A DNA stretch of 64,000 nucleotides, from NCBI RefSeq assembly GCF_028769735.1, contig NC_088172.1, positions 63,457,075 through 63,521,074 on the forward strand. The letters run 5' to 3'. Shown one piece after another: positions 1-11,960 of this stretch (the stretch's first letter is position 1; each line of letters starts with the position of its first letter). The translations under genes were made by a program, and so were the position numbers. This DNA comes from Zonotrichia leucophrys gambelii. Taxonomy: Eukaryota > Chordata > Aves > Passeriformes > Passerellidae. The notes beneath the pieces were generated by a model. That model was not told where the DNA came from, did not search any database, and was given only the letters and a program-made list of their open reading frames with translations.

Positions 1-2220
1 TCTATGAGTTCCATAGGAAAAAACTGCACGGAAGAAGAAATTATTTGCAGTTGCCAACATTGAACACAAAGGGAAGCTCTCGAAGACAGTGGACCAGACA
101 AAAGTGACCCAAGACAAAATGCCATTGCAAATACCAGTGGCAGAGCCGAACACTCAGCTTTTGTTTCTCATTTTGAGGTCAGAAATAAAACTATCTGAAA
201 GAATAAAACTATCTGAAGGAAGTTCCCAGGCTGGCTTTCAGCTTCAGATCCTCGGAAACCTGAGCCATTGAATGACACAATCAAACTTGCCCATTTCAGA
301 GCAGGCCAAATGCTGGAAAAGGTGTGGCAGGTTCAGATCCTTTATGAGCAATGATCCCTTGGTGCTTTCCTTGTCCTCCTTCCTGCTGTTCTCTCCTCTC
401 CATCTACCCACACTTCCTGCAGGGCAGCAGAAGGGCTGGAGGGGAGTGTCACTTCTCTTGAAACCTGGCTACCAAAGGCCATGATTACTCCACAGCCCCG
501 TCCTAGTGGAACATTTGATCTTGTTGATTATTAACAGCATGTTATGCAAGGCATAAAATCCTGCATCCTAGAACCAAGCTGCTATGCCTATAAAAGAGTG
601 CAGACAGTGAGGGAGTCTCCCCTGCATGAGTGTGACCTATGGATATTCTGAAGTGTAGGTGGATGTTGAGCCAGCCAAACAATGAGAGTTACCATCCTGT
701 TGTTTTGCTTCATTTCAGAGAAGAAAGATTTGCAAAGACATATAAGGAACTTGAAACTGTTGTTGCACTGATATTTTAGTCCACAAAGCGACACAAAATG
801 AAAGGCTCCTCCCTAGCGCCAGGCTTTAAAAAATCTTGGGATTAGAAATTTATGTGACTCCTAACCGCTCATGTTGTTACATTCTGTGACCCCAGATAGT
901 TTAATAAGGCTTTTGGATAGTGGCTCCCCTCTCCACTACATCAGAAATCTACTCAGGGGAGATGGGGAGGCAGGATTCAGTCCCAGGCATCACATTTGCT
1001 GCCAACAGCAGTGGCAGGCAGCTGTGGCCACCGCCCCCAGGCTGCCAGGGATGCAGTGCTCTGCTCTGCTCTGCTCTTGCCTAGCTCCCAGTTCAGCTCT
1101 GGCCAGCACATCCATTGGGGCTCTTGAAACTGTGCCTGGCAGTGGAGGAGCCTCTGGGGAGCTTGTTTCTGCCCTCACAGCGACTCCACAACTGCTTTTG
1201 GCTCAGGGGATGCAGCTGGACCATGCTGGGCATCAGTAGAGGCTTCATCCACTGTGGGCTCCCTGAGCTGGGACAGGCAGTGCATTTGTGAGCTGCTAAG
1301 TGAGCTGGCAGCCCACAGCTAACCCAGTTCTTACAGAGGTATGTGGGCTTGGCATCCTCCAATGGAATCTTGCTTTACAGGACCATCTTGGGCCAACATT
1401 AGTTAGCACCTTTTTATGGTGATAAACAATTTTTTAGGTCTATCAAGGTTTTAAAAGTTATCTTTAGAGGGAAGAGGACTAGAATTGTATTGTTATTTGT
1501 CTCATGTATATCTTTCTGTGGAAGTCAGATGCATTTATTTCCTAGCATTTGATATTAAACACATTTACAAGGTGTTGCCTTTCTCTGTCCCACATGGTGC
1601 TCCTGGCAGCACATCCCTTATGCCCTCCTGCCAGTTCATAGTCTGACAGCATCACCCAAATGGCACAGGAGGAAAAAATGGACTGTTAACCATGGTTGTG
1701 TTTCTCATTTCCAAGGCCAGGATTTTAGTATTACTGCTCCTTTTCTCTACTCCTGATATGAATATTTCCCTCCTTCCTCAGCTTCAACACCAACTTGTGT
1801 CGCCTCCCATGGTGCAAATCACCCTCACTTAAATCACAGCCACCTTGCACAGCCATCCCAACGCACAACTGTGAGCTGTGGGGAATCATGGCTGATCTCT
1901 GCAGGAAGAAAACGTCTGAGTGTATTGCTGTGGCAGAAGAATACCAAATGCAACAATTTAAGGAGAAAAGATGAGTTCTGACAGGTGATCTGAACTCAGG
2001 CAGTGAGTCAGACTCTCCTGTCATTGTGGAGACTCAGCACCATATGACCAAAATCAATGTTCTGGATTTTGTGATATAGTTATTGGGATTATTAAGATGA
2101 CTCCATTTGCCCATTGGAGTGTACAGGATGAAACATATGGTACTGAACAAGCCAGCAAAGCAGCTGAGGGGCTGCTACATGCAGGGATTTGTACATAAAC
2201 ATAACGGGGCAAGGCAAAAG
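1..2220. other. Non-coding stretch, no gene seen
   Basis: All six frames are broken, and the longer frames (about 122 codons near 871-1239) have no recognisable domain. Minor structure only: an 18-bp-period tandem duplication around 183-217, and four TGCTC units at 1057-1076 inside a GC-rich patch (about 960-1260). Confidence 0.6.
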
Positions 2221-2330
2221 CCGTGTTCCTGTAAGTTAATTTCGCTGCGTTCGCGGTAATGACAATGTAATTATAGGAATGCAATTCAGGAGATTTATCT
2301 TTTTAATTAGCAAACTACCATGTCCTTCAA
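2221..2330. promoter_or_regulatory. Candidate conserved AT-rich regulatory element
   Basis: The block has several homeodomain-type cores (TAATTA-like at about 2268-2275, TTAATTAG at about 2302-2309) and unusually intact CpGs (TTCGCTGCG, TTCGCGG) within AT-rich sequence. That mix is common in developmental enhancers, where selection preserves CpG. It abuts the CpG-rich pocket at 2341-2480. Conservation is inferred from texture only. Confidence 0.25.
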
Positions 2331-2340
2331 AAATCTCTCC

Positions 2341-2480
2341 CAGCTCCAGAGCCACCTGCGTCAGAGGGCAGCGGGGAGCCCTTGCTTACTCACGGCTCCC
2401 GCACTCCGCACGCCCCACGCTGCAGGACTGCCGCAGCTCTGAGCAGATGGTCCCGCATCAAACCTGCCTCCCCGTGCCAC
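2341..2480. promoter_or_regulatory. CpG-rich pocket, possible minor promoter or first exon
   Basis: About ten CpGs fall within about 120 bases, against near absence in the flanks. On the minus strand it holds a short ATG frame ending at a good donor-like site (see 2394-2458). Alternatives are a GC-rich repeat fragment or a chance cluster. No TATA box was identified. Confidence 0.25.
2394..2458 (-). CDS. Candidate first coding exon, unidentified
   Basis: On the minus strand an ATG at 2458 opens 21 codons (MRDHLLRAAAVLQRGACGVR, then E and two bases) running straight to a donor-like site read as GTGAGTAAGC, with GT at 2393-2392. The peptide is basic and alanine/arginine-rich, which fits a GC-rich 5' exon, but the composition of the pocket alone could also give it. 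A second donor-like site (GTAAGTGG, minus) lies upstream at about 2477-2486, so alternative first exons are conceivable. There is no recognised family and no visible partner exon downstream on the minus strand, because the window ends 2.4 kb away. I include it because CpG enrichment, an open frame and a donor coincide. Confidence 0.15.
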
Positions 2481-2829
2481 TTACCATTAATGAATGGGAT
2501 TGTTGTTAGTGGGCATTGTAATCTCCTTGGACATTTTCCTCATGGCAGTAGATTTGCTTTGGGTGGTACCTTAAATGAGTGTATGTATAAACCTATATAG
2601 CCTGGCAACAGAAGGTTCCTAATGGTAATTTCAGCTGAAAAGATTTTTTTTACCCTAGAAAGAACTCGGTGCACTAGCAGTGCTCCCCAGAGCAAGCCAA
2701 GCTCTTGGAGCTTTGCCAAGAACCAGAGCCCCCTCCTACAAAAGGCAAGTTGTGCCCAAGCAGTACATATCTGCTCTCACAGAGAAGTGAATGCTCTTGG
2801 ACCAGCCCTGTCACACATATACAGGGGAT
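2481..2829. other. Non-coding spacer
   Basis: No coding or repeat signal was recognised. The frame at about 2622-2972 runs into the LTR that follows and is not a gene. Confidence 0.5.
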
Positions 2830-3205
2830 TGTCGCAGACATCCTTTATGGAAAATCCTTCCTTAGGATTTTTCCTCCTGAGAAGCCGAGAGGCCTCAGGA
2901 ACAAAATGTAAACAATGGTTATCTGCTGCTGTGGAATGCAACAGGTCATTGGTCTCAGAGAGTTGTTTCTAGTTCATGGCCAATCACAGTCAACTGGCTT
3001 GGACTCTCTGTCCAAGGCAGAAGCCTTTGTTATCATTCCTTCCTATTCTATTCTTAGCTAGCCTTCTGATGAAACCTTTTCTTCTATTCTTTTAGTATAC
3101 TTTTAATGTAATATATATCATAAAATAATAAATCAAGCCTTCTGAAACATGGAGTCAGATCCACGTCTCTTCCCCAGTCTAAGAACCCCTGTGAACACTG
3201 TCACA
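2830..3205 (+). mobile_element. Solo LTR of an endogenous retrovirus (passerine type)
   Basis: The element is 376 bp, starts TGTCGCAGAC and ends ACTGTCACA, so it has the TG...CA ends of an LTR. The AATAAA at 3127-3132 lies 73 bases before the 3' end, as expected for an R-U5 boundary. The body (GGATTTTTCCTCCTGAGAAG; AATAAATCAAGCCTTCTGAA) matches, from memory, an LTR common in finch-like genomes. There is no primer-binding site or internal retroviral sequence on either side, so this is a solo LTR left by recombination. I could not find a clean target duplication: the flanks GGGAT and GAAGC differ, so it may be old or rearranged. The overlapping open frames are not genes. Confidence 0.8.
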
Positions 3206-6200
3206 GAAGCCAAGAGAAACATGAATGAGTCCTATCCTGGCCATTTTTGTGACCCTATATCTGCTTTCTTGTTTCCCTCATGTTGGTTTAACCACATTAT
3301 GTGGAACCTGCTGGAAGAAAAGACTAATGAAGCCCTCAGAAGTAAAATAATGTTCATATTTAATTTTCAAATAGTTTTCATAAACTTTTCTTATCTGGGA
3401 GGTGCAAAAGAGTAAAGGTTTGTGACTGCATCCTTGCTGTGTTTCTGGCAGCACCCATACCCAGGACAGCAGCCAGAGCTCCAGCCAAGCCAGTGCTGAG
3501 TGTGTGCATGCAGTGAAGGATCCAGCTCAATGGCTCTATCATAAAAACCAACAGCAGGGATGACAGTAAAACTTGATACCCACCAGAATTGCCTCAGTTA
3601 AAAACATGATGCTGTTATTTTCCTTCTTTTTAAATGCTGGGAGGGAGAAAGGAACTCCACACCATTCACCAAGGCCCAAGGAAACTCTGTGTAGGGTTTG
3701 TGCTGGAGCAAAGTCACCTGCCCTGGGGGAACAAGGGACCTGGACAGTTTGCACAAGTTGTCTTCATGCTCAGTCCCCTTGGGAGAACTCGGGTTCAGGT
3801 TTGGATTTGGCAAGTCACAGCTGGCAGCTGCAGGGTCTCCCAGAATGCAGGCAGTCACTGGCATCCCACATCTTCCTGTGTGGCAGCTCAAGCCCTATTT
3901 CCCATATTGGAAAACACCTGGACTGGGAGGTAGGGAAAGGTACAGGAGCTGGAGTGAGTGAAGCAGTGCTTTGCCTGGCTTCACCAGTGTGCCTGTGTCC
4001 CCACCACCAACCACAGCCAAAAAATAAACATGAAAATGCTTCCTGATAACAGCACTTTCTCTGGGGCATTGCTGGAGGTGTCCTACCACTGCCAGCCTGC
4101 TGACAGCATCGGGCCTTGGAGGCTGGGAGAGCAAAAGCATGGCTGAGGTGCTGCTGGCACTCAGGCAGTCCCTGGGATGGCAAGGGGAGAGCACAACAAG
4201 TCATAAAGATGAAGACAGAGCAGGAAAAAGGACATTCCTCAGACCAAAACAGCTTCCAGGGAAAACCTCTAAACCTCAACACACACAGACTGCAACACTG
4301 TAAATGGAAATTATAGATCAGTCCAGAAAGCTCTTTTGTTGTTTTTTTCCAGCAATGATTTTACTTACAGCTGAGATCTCAAAGCAAGCAGAAGTGATAA
4401 CTTGAACATTTATGAGGAATGAGTATATCAGAGTATGCCAAAAGAGAAACATTACTTTTTAAGCAGTGCAAGATTTTCACTCGTGCTGAGTTTAGCACTG
4501 GTTTGAGCACAATATTTCCTCTTAAACTTGATCACACAGAGCCACATCATAACAAAGGGTGGGTGAGCTAAAATGACCTTACATATATCTGCTAATTTCC
4601 TACTCTTCAGGAATCTCAAAGCCATTTACAAGAGGAGTGAGCAGAGGAGTGGATGAATTAAGTCTTGTGAAACCTTTGGGAGATGGAGACAGGCAACAGT
4701 ATTTTTCCATTTTGAAGGTGGCAATAAAAGCAGTAGCCTGTCACCAATGGTTTGTTTCAAAGGTGTCAACACACAGATGCAGTGGAAGCTTAGCTAACCT
4801 AACATGGATTCTTCTCTCCCTGGGCTGTAAAGAGAGTTAAGGGAAGCTGACTCAGATGTATCCAACTGCAACAATTTTTTGTTTGTTTTTGTATCATGGC
4901 CCAAAACAGCAGCAAGATGAGAAAAAGCTGATTTCATAAATGCCCCTTTCAGTTTTGATAAGAAAAATGCACTTCCAGGCCTGACTGGGGGGTAACAGCT
5001 CTGCATGAGGTGATCATGGGTGCTTGGTGCCTGTAACCAAATGGATCTGCTCCTTGGGGCCACCAGCTCACCAGGCAGGTGGGAGCTGTGGCCAAGTGTG
5101 TCTGTGGCCCACCTTGGTGCTGGTAGCTCTCCAACAGTGCCTTGCACCCATGGCTGGTGTATTGTCAGCGCCAGCACAAGGTCCCTGCGAATCACACGAG
5201 CTGAAGTGCAAGACCTACCCAGCGCCTTCATCATCTTCTGGGACATGATACTGAAGGGGCTGGTGTCCCAGGTTTCTTCTTGGAGTCAAGTCCTCAGATC
5301 TACGTTGGAGGAGGTAAATGATGGAAAAGCAGAGACACAGCCCAGAGTGACATTTCCTAATTAACAACCTTTTTGGTTTGCTATAAGGGTTTTTGCTTTC
5401 TTCTTCCACAACTCTTCCTGCTCTTACTAGAACATGGATATACCTTTCATCAGAAACATGGCCAATCTCAGTCTTAGGCCTGAATTAGACATAAACATCT
5501 CTCTTTTCCCACCATCTATTTGAAATTATATATGAGCTATAATATATGGTTACTGCATGTTTTTATAAAGGCCTTCAAATCAAATGATGTTTAAATTTAG
5601 TCTGCTTTTGATCTGGACAGGAATCCAGATTTTATCTCTGTTTTTTTTTGTATCTATGTAAATTAGACTAGTAGTTACAAAGTTCTGGTTTGGAGTAGTA
5701 CCTTGCTTTATGGCTAGCTCTAAGCAAGATTCAGTGAGCAAATATTTATTTTAAATGTGAAAATACTGAGGTCTGTGCACCTTTACTAGCTGGAATTATT
5801 TGCAGTATACTAGATCACTGCATGACACTAAGAAAGATCTTATTCATTGCTTCCAAAAAGCTATTAAAAGTATCCCATAAGTAGATAAGTTGCTTAGAAG
5901 GTGTCTGTGTAGCAGAAGATTAAACCTACCTCAGTCAGACAATGTTTCATGGTTAGACCACCAGGTACTGCTCTTCTCTTCATAAACCCCACTCCACTCT
6001 ATCATTTCTTCTTTAATGTACTCTACCTGGCTTCCTGCTGAGGATGATCTACGTGCTTTGTGAAAGCAGAAACTAATATTATTCTGGGGAAGGGAATAGG
6101 AAATAGAACTTAAGCTGATTATTTAATTGTCATCCAGGAAATTTTGAAGATTGAGCAGTTTTTTTTTTTTCCACGAAGAAATTGTGGCTTTTTCTCTTTA

Positions 6201-6858
6201 CTTTTACTGAGAAAATGATAAATACATATTTTCTAAGCTACATTTTGCTTAAGGGGATATATCAAAGGATAAAACCCAATGAACCAAATTTACTTCTAGG
6301 AAGGCCTTGTGTAACTCCAGAAAAGTATGTGGAGATAAAACACACCTGTGGTTAATTTATCTGTGGAGAGGATTGAAGTGCTCACTGGGATCAATGGAGC
6401 AGCCTTTTACAGCAGGAGTGGCTGTGGTCTGCAGGCTGCTGAGTGCTGTTTGAGAGAGGAGAAGCAGAGGAGCTCCACTGCCAGGGTGTCATGGTTGCTT
6501 TCACTTTGGCACCTCCCTGGGTGAGAATTGTGGTGGTCACTCTGTCCTCTGGGGCTGGCACCATCCTCCCCTTTCCTGGAAGCAGATGGGGTCCAGTAAA
6601 ACAGCAGTAAGGAGAGGCACTGGGAGTGTTCCAGGGACTTGGCCAAGGTGACAATGGGGAGAAGTGACATCATCCCCAAAAGCACAAGCCCAGCCACCAC
6701 TGGCAGTTTTCTGCAGCTCAGGGCAGGAAGATTATAGGACTGAGGTTCAGACCTGCAGACATCCCTACAGGGAGTTAAATTTCTACAGGGAGTGGCTTTC
6801 ATTGCATACAGTCAGAAGTGCCTGACTCTTGCCTCAGTCTTTTTTATCCTTGTTATTT
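3206..6858. other. Non-coding stretch, no gene seen
   Basis: It contains GC-richer patches at about 3640-4200 and 5000-5350 with frames up to 157 codons on both strands, none with a recognisable motif. The frame ending near 5311 stops beside a donor-like GAG/GTAAATG, but no convincing matching acceptor was found. T12 lies at 6159-6170. Confidence 0.55.
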
Positions 6859-6912
6859 AAAAACAAACAAAAAAGCCAAACAAAAACCAAACCAAACAAA
6901 CCCCCCCCCCAA
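6859..6912. repeat. CAAA-rich low-complexity tract ending in C10
   Basis: Irregular AAAC/CAAA units over about 42 bases are followed by ten C at 6901-6910. This is simple-sequence DNA, possibly grown from a degenerate poly(A) tail, but no retroposon body was recognised upstream. Confidence 0.8.
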
Positions 6913-8299
6913 GCAAACATAAAAATCCCATAAAATGAAAATAAACCATTTCTCTAAAAAGAATTTCAGCATGTGGGAAAGAAGAATGAGGTTTGAAAGA
7001 GTAAATGCTCACAGTGTTTTAATTTATTTGCCAAGGCTAGACACCTGTTCCTAGACTCTGTCTATGGTCAGAGAGGTGAGAGGATTTCCTCAAAAAAGAG
7101 ATCCAAATTCATCCCACTAGCTGCCTGCAGCTGGAGTGTGTGATCATCCTGAAACAGGTCAGTACCATGTCCATGGGCCACATCGATGGCACCTTCCCCT
7201 TCCCCTTCATGCAGAGCACTCTTTGGGTGTTTAGGGATCTGGGTTTAGTTAGGACACATCAGAGCTCTCTGATCTATCAGTCATTGTCATTCCTGTGCAT
7301 CACCAAAATAATCATTTTCCCAGGCCACCTGTGCCCTTACCATGCTATAAAGGAAATTGTTGCTGTTTTAGCCATTGATTGCAGCACCGGTGTGAGCAAA
7401 GGGACAGATATTTTTGCAGGCTTCCTAGTCCTGCATGGAAAACTCCTTCTGCACATCTGTGGGACTTCTGCACACTCTCCATTTTAGGTGCCGTCTAGCT
7501 CATCTCACCTTCACGGATGTGGGGCAAGCAGGTCTCATTTATAACAAGTATTTCCACCCAGGGTCAGAAAGTTATCACACCAAGATTATTTTTCAACGGA
7601 AAATTGATTTCTTCTTTTTGGGGGAAGGAGGGTAAGGAGTGAGGAAAAAGAGAAGGCGCCAAAGAGACAGAGAATGATGGGCAGCTGGTAGATAAGGGAG
7701 GCACTGAAGTGGAAAAGAAAGCTTTCATATCATTGCAAAAGGATAAATTCATGCACTGCACTAGGATGTCACACGCTGTAATCATAAAAGGAATCAAAGA
7801 TACATAATAGCACCATTACTGGAAAATATGAGAAAGACTTGAAAGATATGGTGTCATCAAAACTCTCTTACACTGAATATTTTGCCTCTGTTTTGTGCAA
7901 AAATGGGCAGAGAAATTGTTCTTTCTGCCCCCTATTATAGGCACGTTATCACCCTTTCTCAATATATCCTCCAGTTTAAAGCAAAAATAAAGGCAGTACC
8001 TCAGAAAAAACTACATGACAAATGAAGTCATAAAACACCTTACCAAAAGTCCAATATTAGAAGAGCATTTAGGTTTTCATGGCTGCAAAGCTGCAGAGAA
8101 ATGACTGTGACAAAGTTGCCCTTGGAGTTTTTACACCAGTAACCCTGTGCATGCGTGTGTGGATATACCCAATACAAACACAGATTTTCACTTCCCCCTC
8201 GCATAATTGTTTTGTCAGAAGCTTTAGCTCTTCCTTTGGAAGGACGGACACTGTGCAGCTGTGCAATGAGCAGTGTACCTGTTCTGGTTTTCTTTCTAG
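6913..8299. other. Non-coding stretch, no gene seen
   Basis: The longest frame (115 codons, plus, 7140-7487) shows no domain, and nothing else was recognised. The last 200 bases keep a few CpGs. Confidence 0.5.
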
Positions 8300-8462
8300 C
8301 CTTATCAGAAAATGGACGGCCTGGTGCCTCATGCAGAGCCCGATGAAACGCCTGCATCAGTCACCAAGAACTTGTGTGTAACCTTGAACATGCCCTACGT
8401 CATGTCCTCTATTTTTATCCTGGGAGTTTCCGTCCTCATTCCAGCACCTGAGATACCTTAAA
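8300..8462 (+). CDS. Candidate 3' exon, unidentified
   Basis: A pyrimidine tract ending TTTTCTTTCTAG (AG at 8298-8299) precedes an open frame of 53 codons from 8300, ending in TAA at about 8459-8461. It begins PYQKMDGLVPHAEPDETPAS, then VTKNLC, and ends in a short hydrophobic run. The first half is hydrophilic and protein-like and keeps several CpGs (about 8314, 8341, 8349), which is uncommon in the flanks. Against it: a 53-codon frame is not significant alone, the product is not recognised, and both other strands are also open here. It could be a terminal exon or a chance frame. Confidence 0.12.
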
Positions 8463-9784
8463 GAGCTGTATATGTAGGTCTGTTCTTCCCATTTTCTAGC
8501 CACAGGACTAAGAAGAGAGATATAACAACTTGCTCAAATTTGCCACAATTCAGCCAAAAAGTTTAATAACTGGGAAAGATTTCAGCAAGTAATTTTTTTC
8601 TTTTATTATGGAGATGCCTGGGCAGCACTTTCAGCAATGTGGAAAACTCTCCATGTAGGTACACATTAATGTGCAATTCGTGTGTATAGATGTCTCTGTT
8701 TAATTACACACATACACTACAAAATTCTGGCAAATGCGAAGAGAGACTTCTGGAATACAGGAGAGTTAATAAACAATATAAACTGGCAGCAAAAGCAGGA
8801 GATTATCCATGTCCATAATCCTCCCACATTTAGCAAAATACATGCTTGCACTGAGTGGATCTACTTTTCCACAGCAATAAAGCTTTTCTGTATTGACAGA
8901 TTTAGTGAATTAGGCTTTAGCTGAGAGTTATTAAAACAACTCTGACAGATTTACTAACTCCTGGGCTTCTTGCGGATGGACAGAAATGCTGAACAGGAAT
9001 GAATCTTACCCTTTTGCTTCATTCCTTTCCAAAATCCAGATCTTTAAAGTAACTTTGGTCTCTGAATTAAAATTTTCTCTCTGATGGGCTGATTTGTAAC
9101 CCCCAGCAAAGATCTGTGATATTCTTGGGGTCACAAGAAGCTGAAATCAGAAATGCTGGGCCAGTAGCCCTTCCTTTCCTCACCAGTGATCCAGGGTCAC
9201 TTCCTGGCTTTAAAGACTCCTCTGTGAAACAGTGCTGACAACCTGATGGAGAAGCCAGATGGCTGGCTGTGTCACTCCAGCATTTTCCAATTAAGGTAAG
9301 GATGAACCATGTCCTTGACTCTTCTCGCAGCTCGAGGTCTGCGTTTCCTCCCTGAAGGGATGGAGTCAGGAAGAGAAGGAGCAGGATGGCTCCCATGGAC
9401 CATCTGCAGTCAGTCCTTGAGGCAGGAGCTCCAGCAGAGCTGGGCATTCAGGGTATGGAGTGGAAGGTCGGTGGCCTAGGCAGCAGATGGGGTCATAACC
9501 CCCAGGCATGGGAAAGACCATTTCCATTTCAGGCCTTCACTGCTCCGTGACTTCCCAGAGATGTGAAACCAAGTGACACGGCAGACATCGCCTGCTTCCC
9601 AGACATACCCTCGAGGCTCCACGCTGGTTTCTGCAAAATTCTGGTGTAAAAGATGAAAGTTTCCCCACAGCAAAAATCCTCTAGCAGATAAATAGTGAGG
9701 AAACAGTTAACAGGGTAGAGAACCAAAGCTAGTGTTTTAGAAACTGGAGGCTAAATGACAGGTAAGGAGATCTTTGATTTCTAC
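8463..9784. other. Non-coding stretch, with one minus frame of note
   Basis: A 126-codon minus frame (9447-9067) contains an internal Met followed by GAILLLLFLTPSLQGGNA, which resembles a signal peptide, but the rest matches no secreted family I know. The plus strand has an acceptor-like/donor-like pair bounding about 9186-9296, but all three frames between them are closed, so at most it would be a non-coding exon. Confidence 0.4.
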
Positions 9785-9814
9785 TTTCTAGATTACAAAC
9801 ATGTAATCTAGAAA
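9785..9814. repeat. Perfect 13-bp inverted repeat (hairpin)
   Basis: Arms TTTCTAGATTACA (9785-9797) and TGTAATCTAGAAA (9802-9814) are exact reverse complements separated by the 4-base loop AACA. The arms contain GATTA/TAATC cores. There is no T-run after it and no microRNA-length stem. Confidence 0.9.
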
Positions 9815-11058
9815 TGTAGCCCACAGCTCACATCGTGAAAATTAGTGTGGGTTTTGCAGTGGGTAGTTATAATTTCAGAAATCTCAGCCCTCTATTCAGA
9901 CTCAAAGATTCCAACAAGAATAAGGCCTGGAATAATGTCTCTGGCTGATGTACTGCAAGGTGTTCTGATGAGAGTCCCTCGGGTGGCATTAAAGGGATTA
10001 CGTTTAATACCATGTGCTGCACACTGCTGTGGGTTGGGTGCATTTCCTTCATTATGGTTCTTATGAGGATGTGCCACAAACAAGCAGGTGCCAGTGGGAA
10101 ATAATCATGATGATTCATGCCGAAGTACTAAACCAATAAGCCCAGGGGCAACAGGAATCCCTGTGTGGCTGGTGTTGCAGTTTGTCAGGGGAGCTGCAGG
10201 GCAGTGATGTGGGAAGCACCATTCCTGGTACTCTGGCACACATTATAGCAATGCAACTCTTCGTCATGGAGACCCAATTGCATTCACCAAAGATCTCACT
10301 GTAAAATCATGTAAGATTGCTTCTGTGCCCCTGCCACCCACCTCGAATTCCTGCCCCTCTCCCTGCCTAGAGGGCTGCAAAAGGTTAGCCAAATGCATCT
10401 TAGAGAGAGAACTGCTGTGGATTTTCAGTGAGGTGACATTAAACAGCTTAGAGCTACCCCCAGGAAAAGAGCATGAGAGTGCCAATCATTGCTATTTCAA
10501 TTTCTATGGAGGCCCCAAAAGGTGCCTTACTTGTGCTAACCTGAGCTGCCCTGTACGAAAGCACATGCAGCCATAGCAGGAAAATCTGTAAATCCATGTC
10601 CTCATTCACTCTTCTGTTTTCTTCCTGGGCTTGACCTTTGGGATAAAATATTTAGGTGGGGTTTTTTTATTTTGTTTAGGTTTTTTTTTCCCACTGAGCA
10701 AAGAAAGAGAGCTGCAGTGTCTCCTAGAAAAATCTGTCATTCTACAGGATGCATGGGGACTGTACAGCCCAAGTGGGCAGGACCACAGTTGGCTGCACTG
10801 TGATTGTGCTTTGAATCCTCCACGGAAATATAGCAAGGAAGAGAATCTGTACCATGCTGGAAGCAGAGAAACAATTGTATCTGGGACTCCTCTTTCCTTC
10901 TTCATGCTGGTGTTTGCAGCTTTTATGGTCCTCCCCATTACATTGGTCAATTTGCTGTATAGCTATATATTATAATACTCTGTTCAGAACTTCTCTACTC
11001 CTCACTGCAAAAGAAATTCTGTCTGGAAAAAAAAAAAGTGTTAAAGAGGGTTTGGTCA
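9815..11058. other. Non-coding stretch, no gene seen
   Basis: Frames up to 114 codons occur on both strands around 10606-10975, but they are mutually overlapping shadows with no motif. Short T and A runs sit at about 10663-10689 and 11028-11038. Confidence 0.5.
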
Positions 11059-11086
11059 GAGAGAGAGAGAGAGAGAGAAAGAGAGA
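11059..11086. repeat. (GA)n microsatellite
   Basis: Ten uninterrupted GA units (11059-11078) are followed by AA and three more GA units. Confidence 0.95.
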
Positions 11087-11599
11087 TATCATACATTACA
11101 ATTATGTATCCCCCTCACTGCAACCCACTCATAGCAAGACCTAAAGTCATGCCTTTGAAAGCAGCTGCCTTCAATTTTTTTTATCACTTCTTAAACTAAA
11201 AGACCTTGCACACATGGTAAGAACTGCCAGCATCTCTGCACTGAAGGTTGTGTCAGCAGCACTGGTGTTATAAAGCCTCGTTTTCCCCATGAGCCTACGG
11301 CTCAGCTGTGAAATTTCCTCCAGGCTCAAGCTTTCTTTTAAAGTTCTAGCTAGGAAGTGATTTTATTTTCATTAATTTGACTATTTTTACAATGTAAACA
11401 GGAAGGTGAGTATATGTATATTATACTTGAAGGTAAAAACCAAAGACACATGCTTTTATTAAATCTATTTTAATTTTGTCTCTTTCTTACACTCAGAAGT
11501 TCATCACATGTAATGAAGTCTTGTCTTTAATCTCCTGGTGGAAAAAAAGATAAAAATCTGAAAGACTGGGTCGAATTCTGATTTCATAGACGAGACTTA
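11087..11599. other. Non-coding stretch, nothing recognised
   Basis: AT-rich unique-looking sequence with no frame, repeat or RNA gene that I could support. Confidence 0.5.
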
Positions 11600-11960
11600 A
11601 AATGTTTGACTTAGCAGGAGTTCTCTTGGTAAATGAAATCAGAACCAGAGTTTTCTATCTTGCAGAAAACACTGGCTCTCTTTTGTGGAGCATATTTAAC
11701 CTGCAGCCCTTAATTGGTCTAATGATTAAGTACCACATTATTTTTCAGACACCCAAGCTCTTACAGATAAATCTCAAAGAGACATTATTTGATTTAAAAT
11801 CGGTATTAGTGATTTGATGCTTAATGACTTGCTGTTAAGTTACACTGGCACTGAGACAATACAACCTACCTCAGTAACAAAGCATCAAATATAAGTGTCT
11901 CATAGACCTTTAATTATGATTATCAATCTTCTTTTCTATCTCATTTTTTTCTCCCAAGTC
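11600..11960. promoter_or_regulatory. Candidate AT-rich regulatory block
   Basis: The block is dense in TAAT-type cores (TTAATTGG, TAATGATTAAG, TTTAATTATGATTATC) within unique, non-repetitive sequence. This resembles vertebrate conserved non-coding elements. There is no direct evidence of conservation. Confidence 0.2.

Noticed and set aside
9186..9296. Strong acceptor-like CCTTTCCTCACCAG and donor-like AAG/GTAAGG pair on plus strand
   Set aside because: All three frames between the sites contain stops, so it is not a coding exon. A non-coding RNA exon cannot be excluded.
9067..9447. 126-codon minus frame with signal-peptide-like internal start
   Set aside because: A leucine-rich run from CTC/CTG codons arises easily, and the mature part matches no secreted family I know.
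11861..11873. Minus-strand TGAGGTAGGTTGT resembling the let-7 microRNA
   Set aside because: It lacks two bases of the mature sequence and has no complementary arm nearby to form a precursor hairpin.
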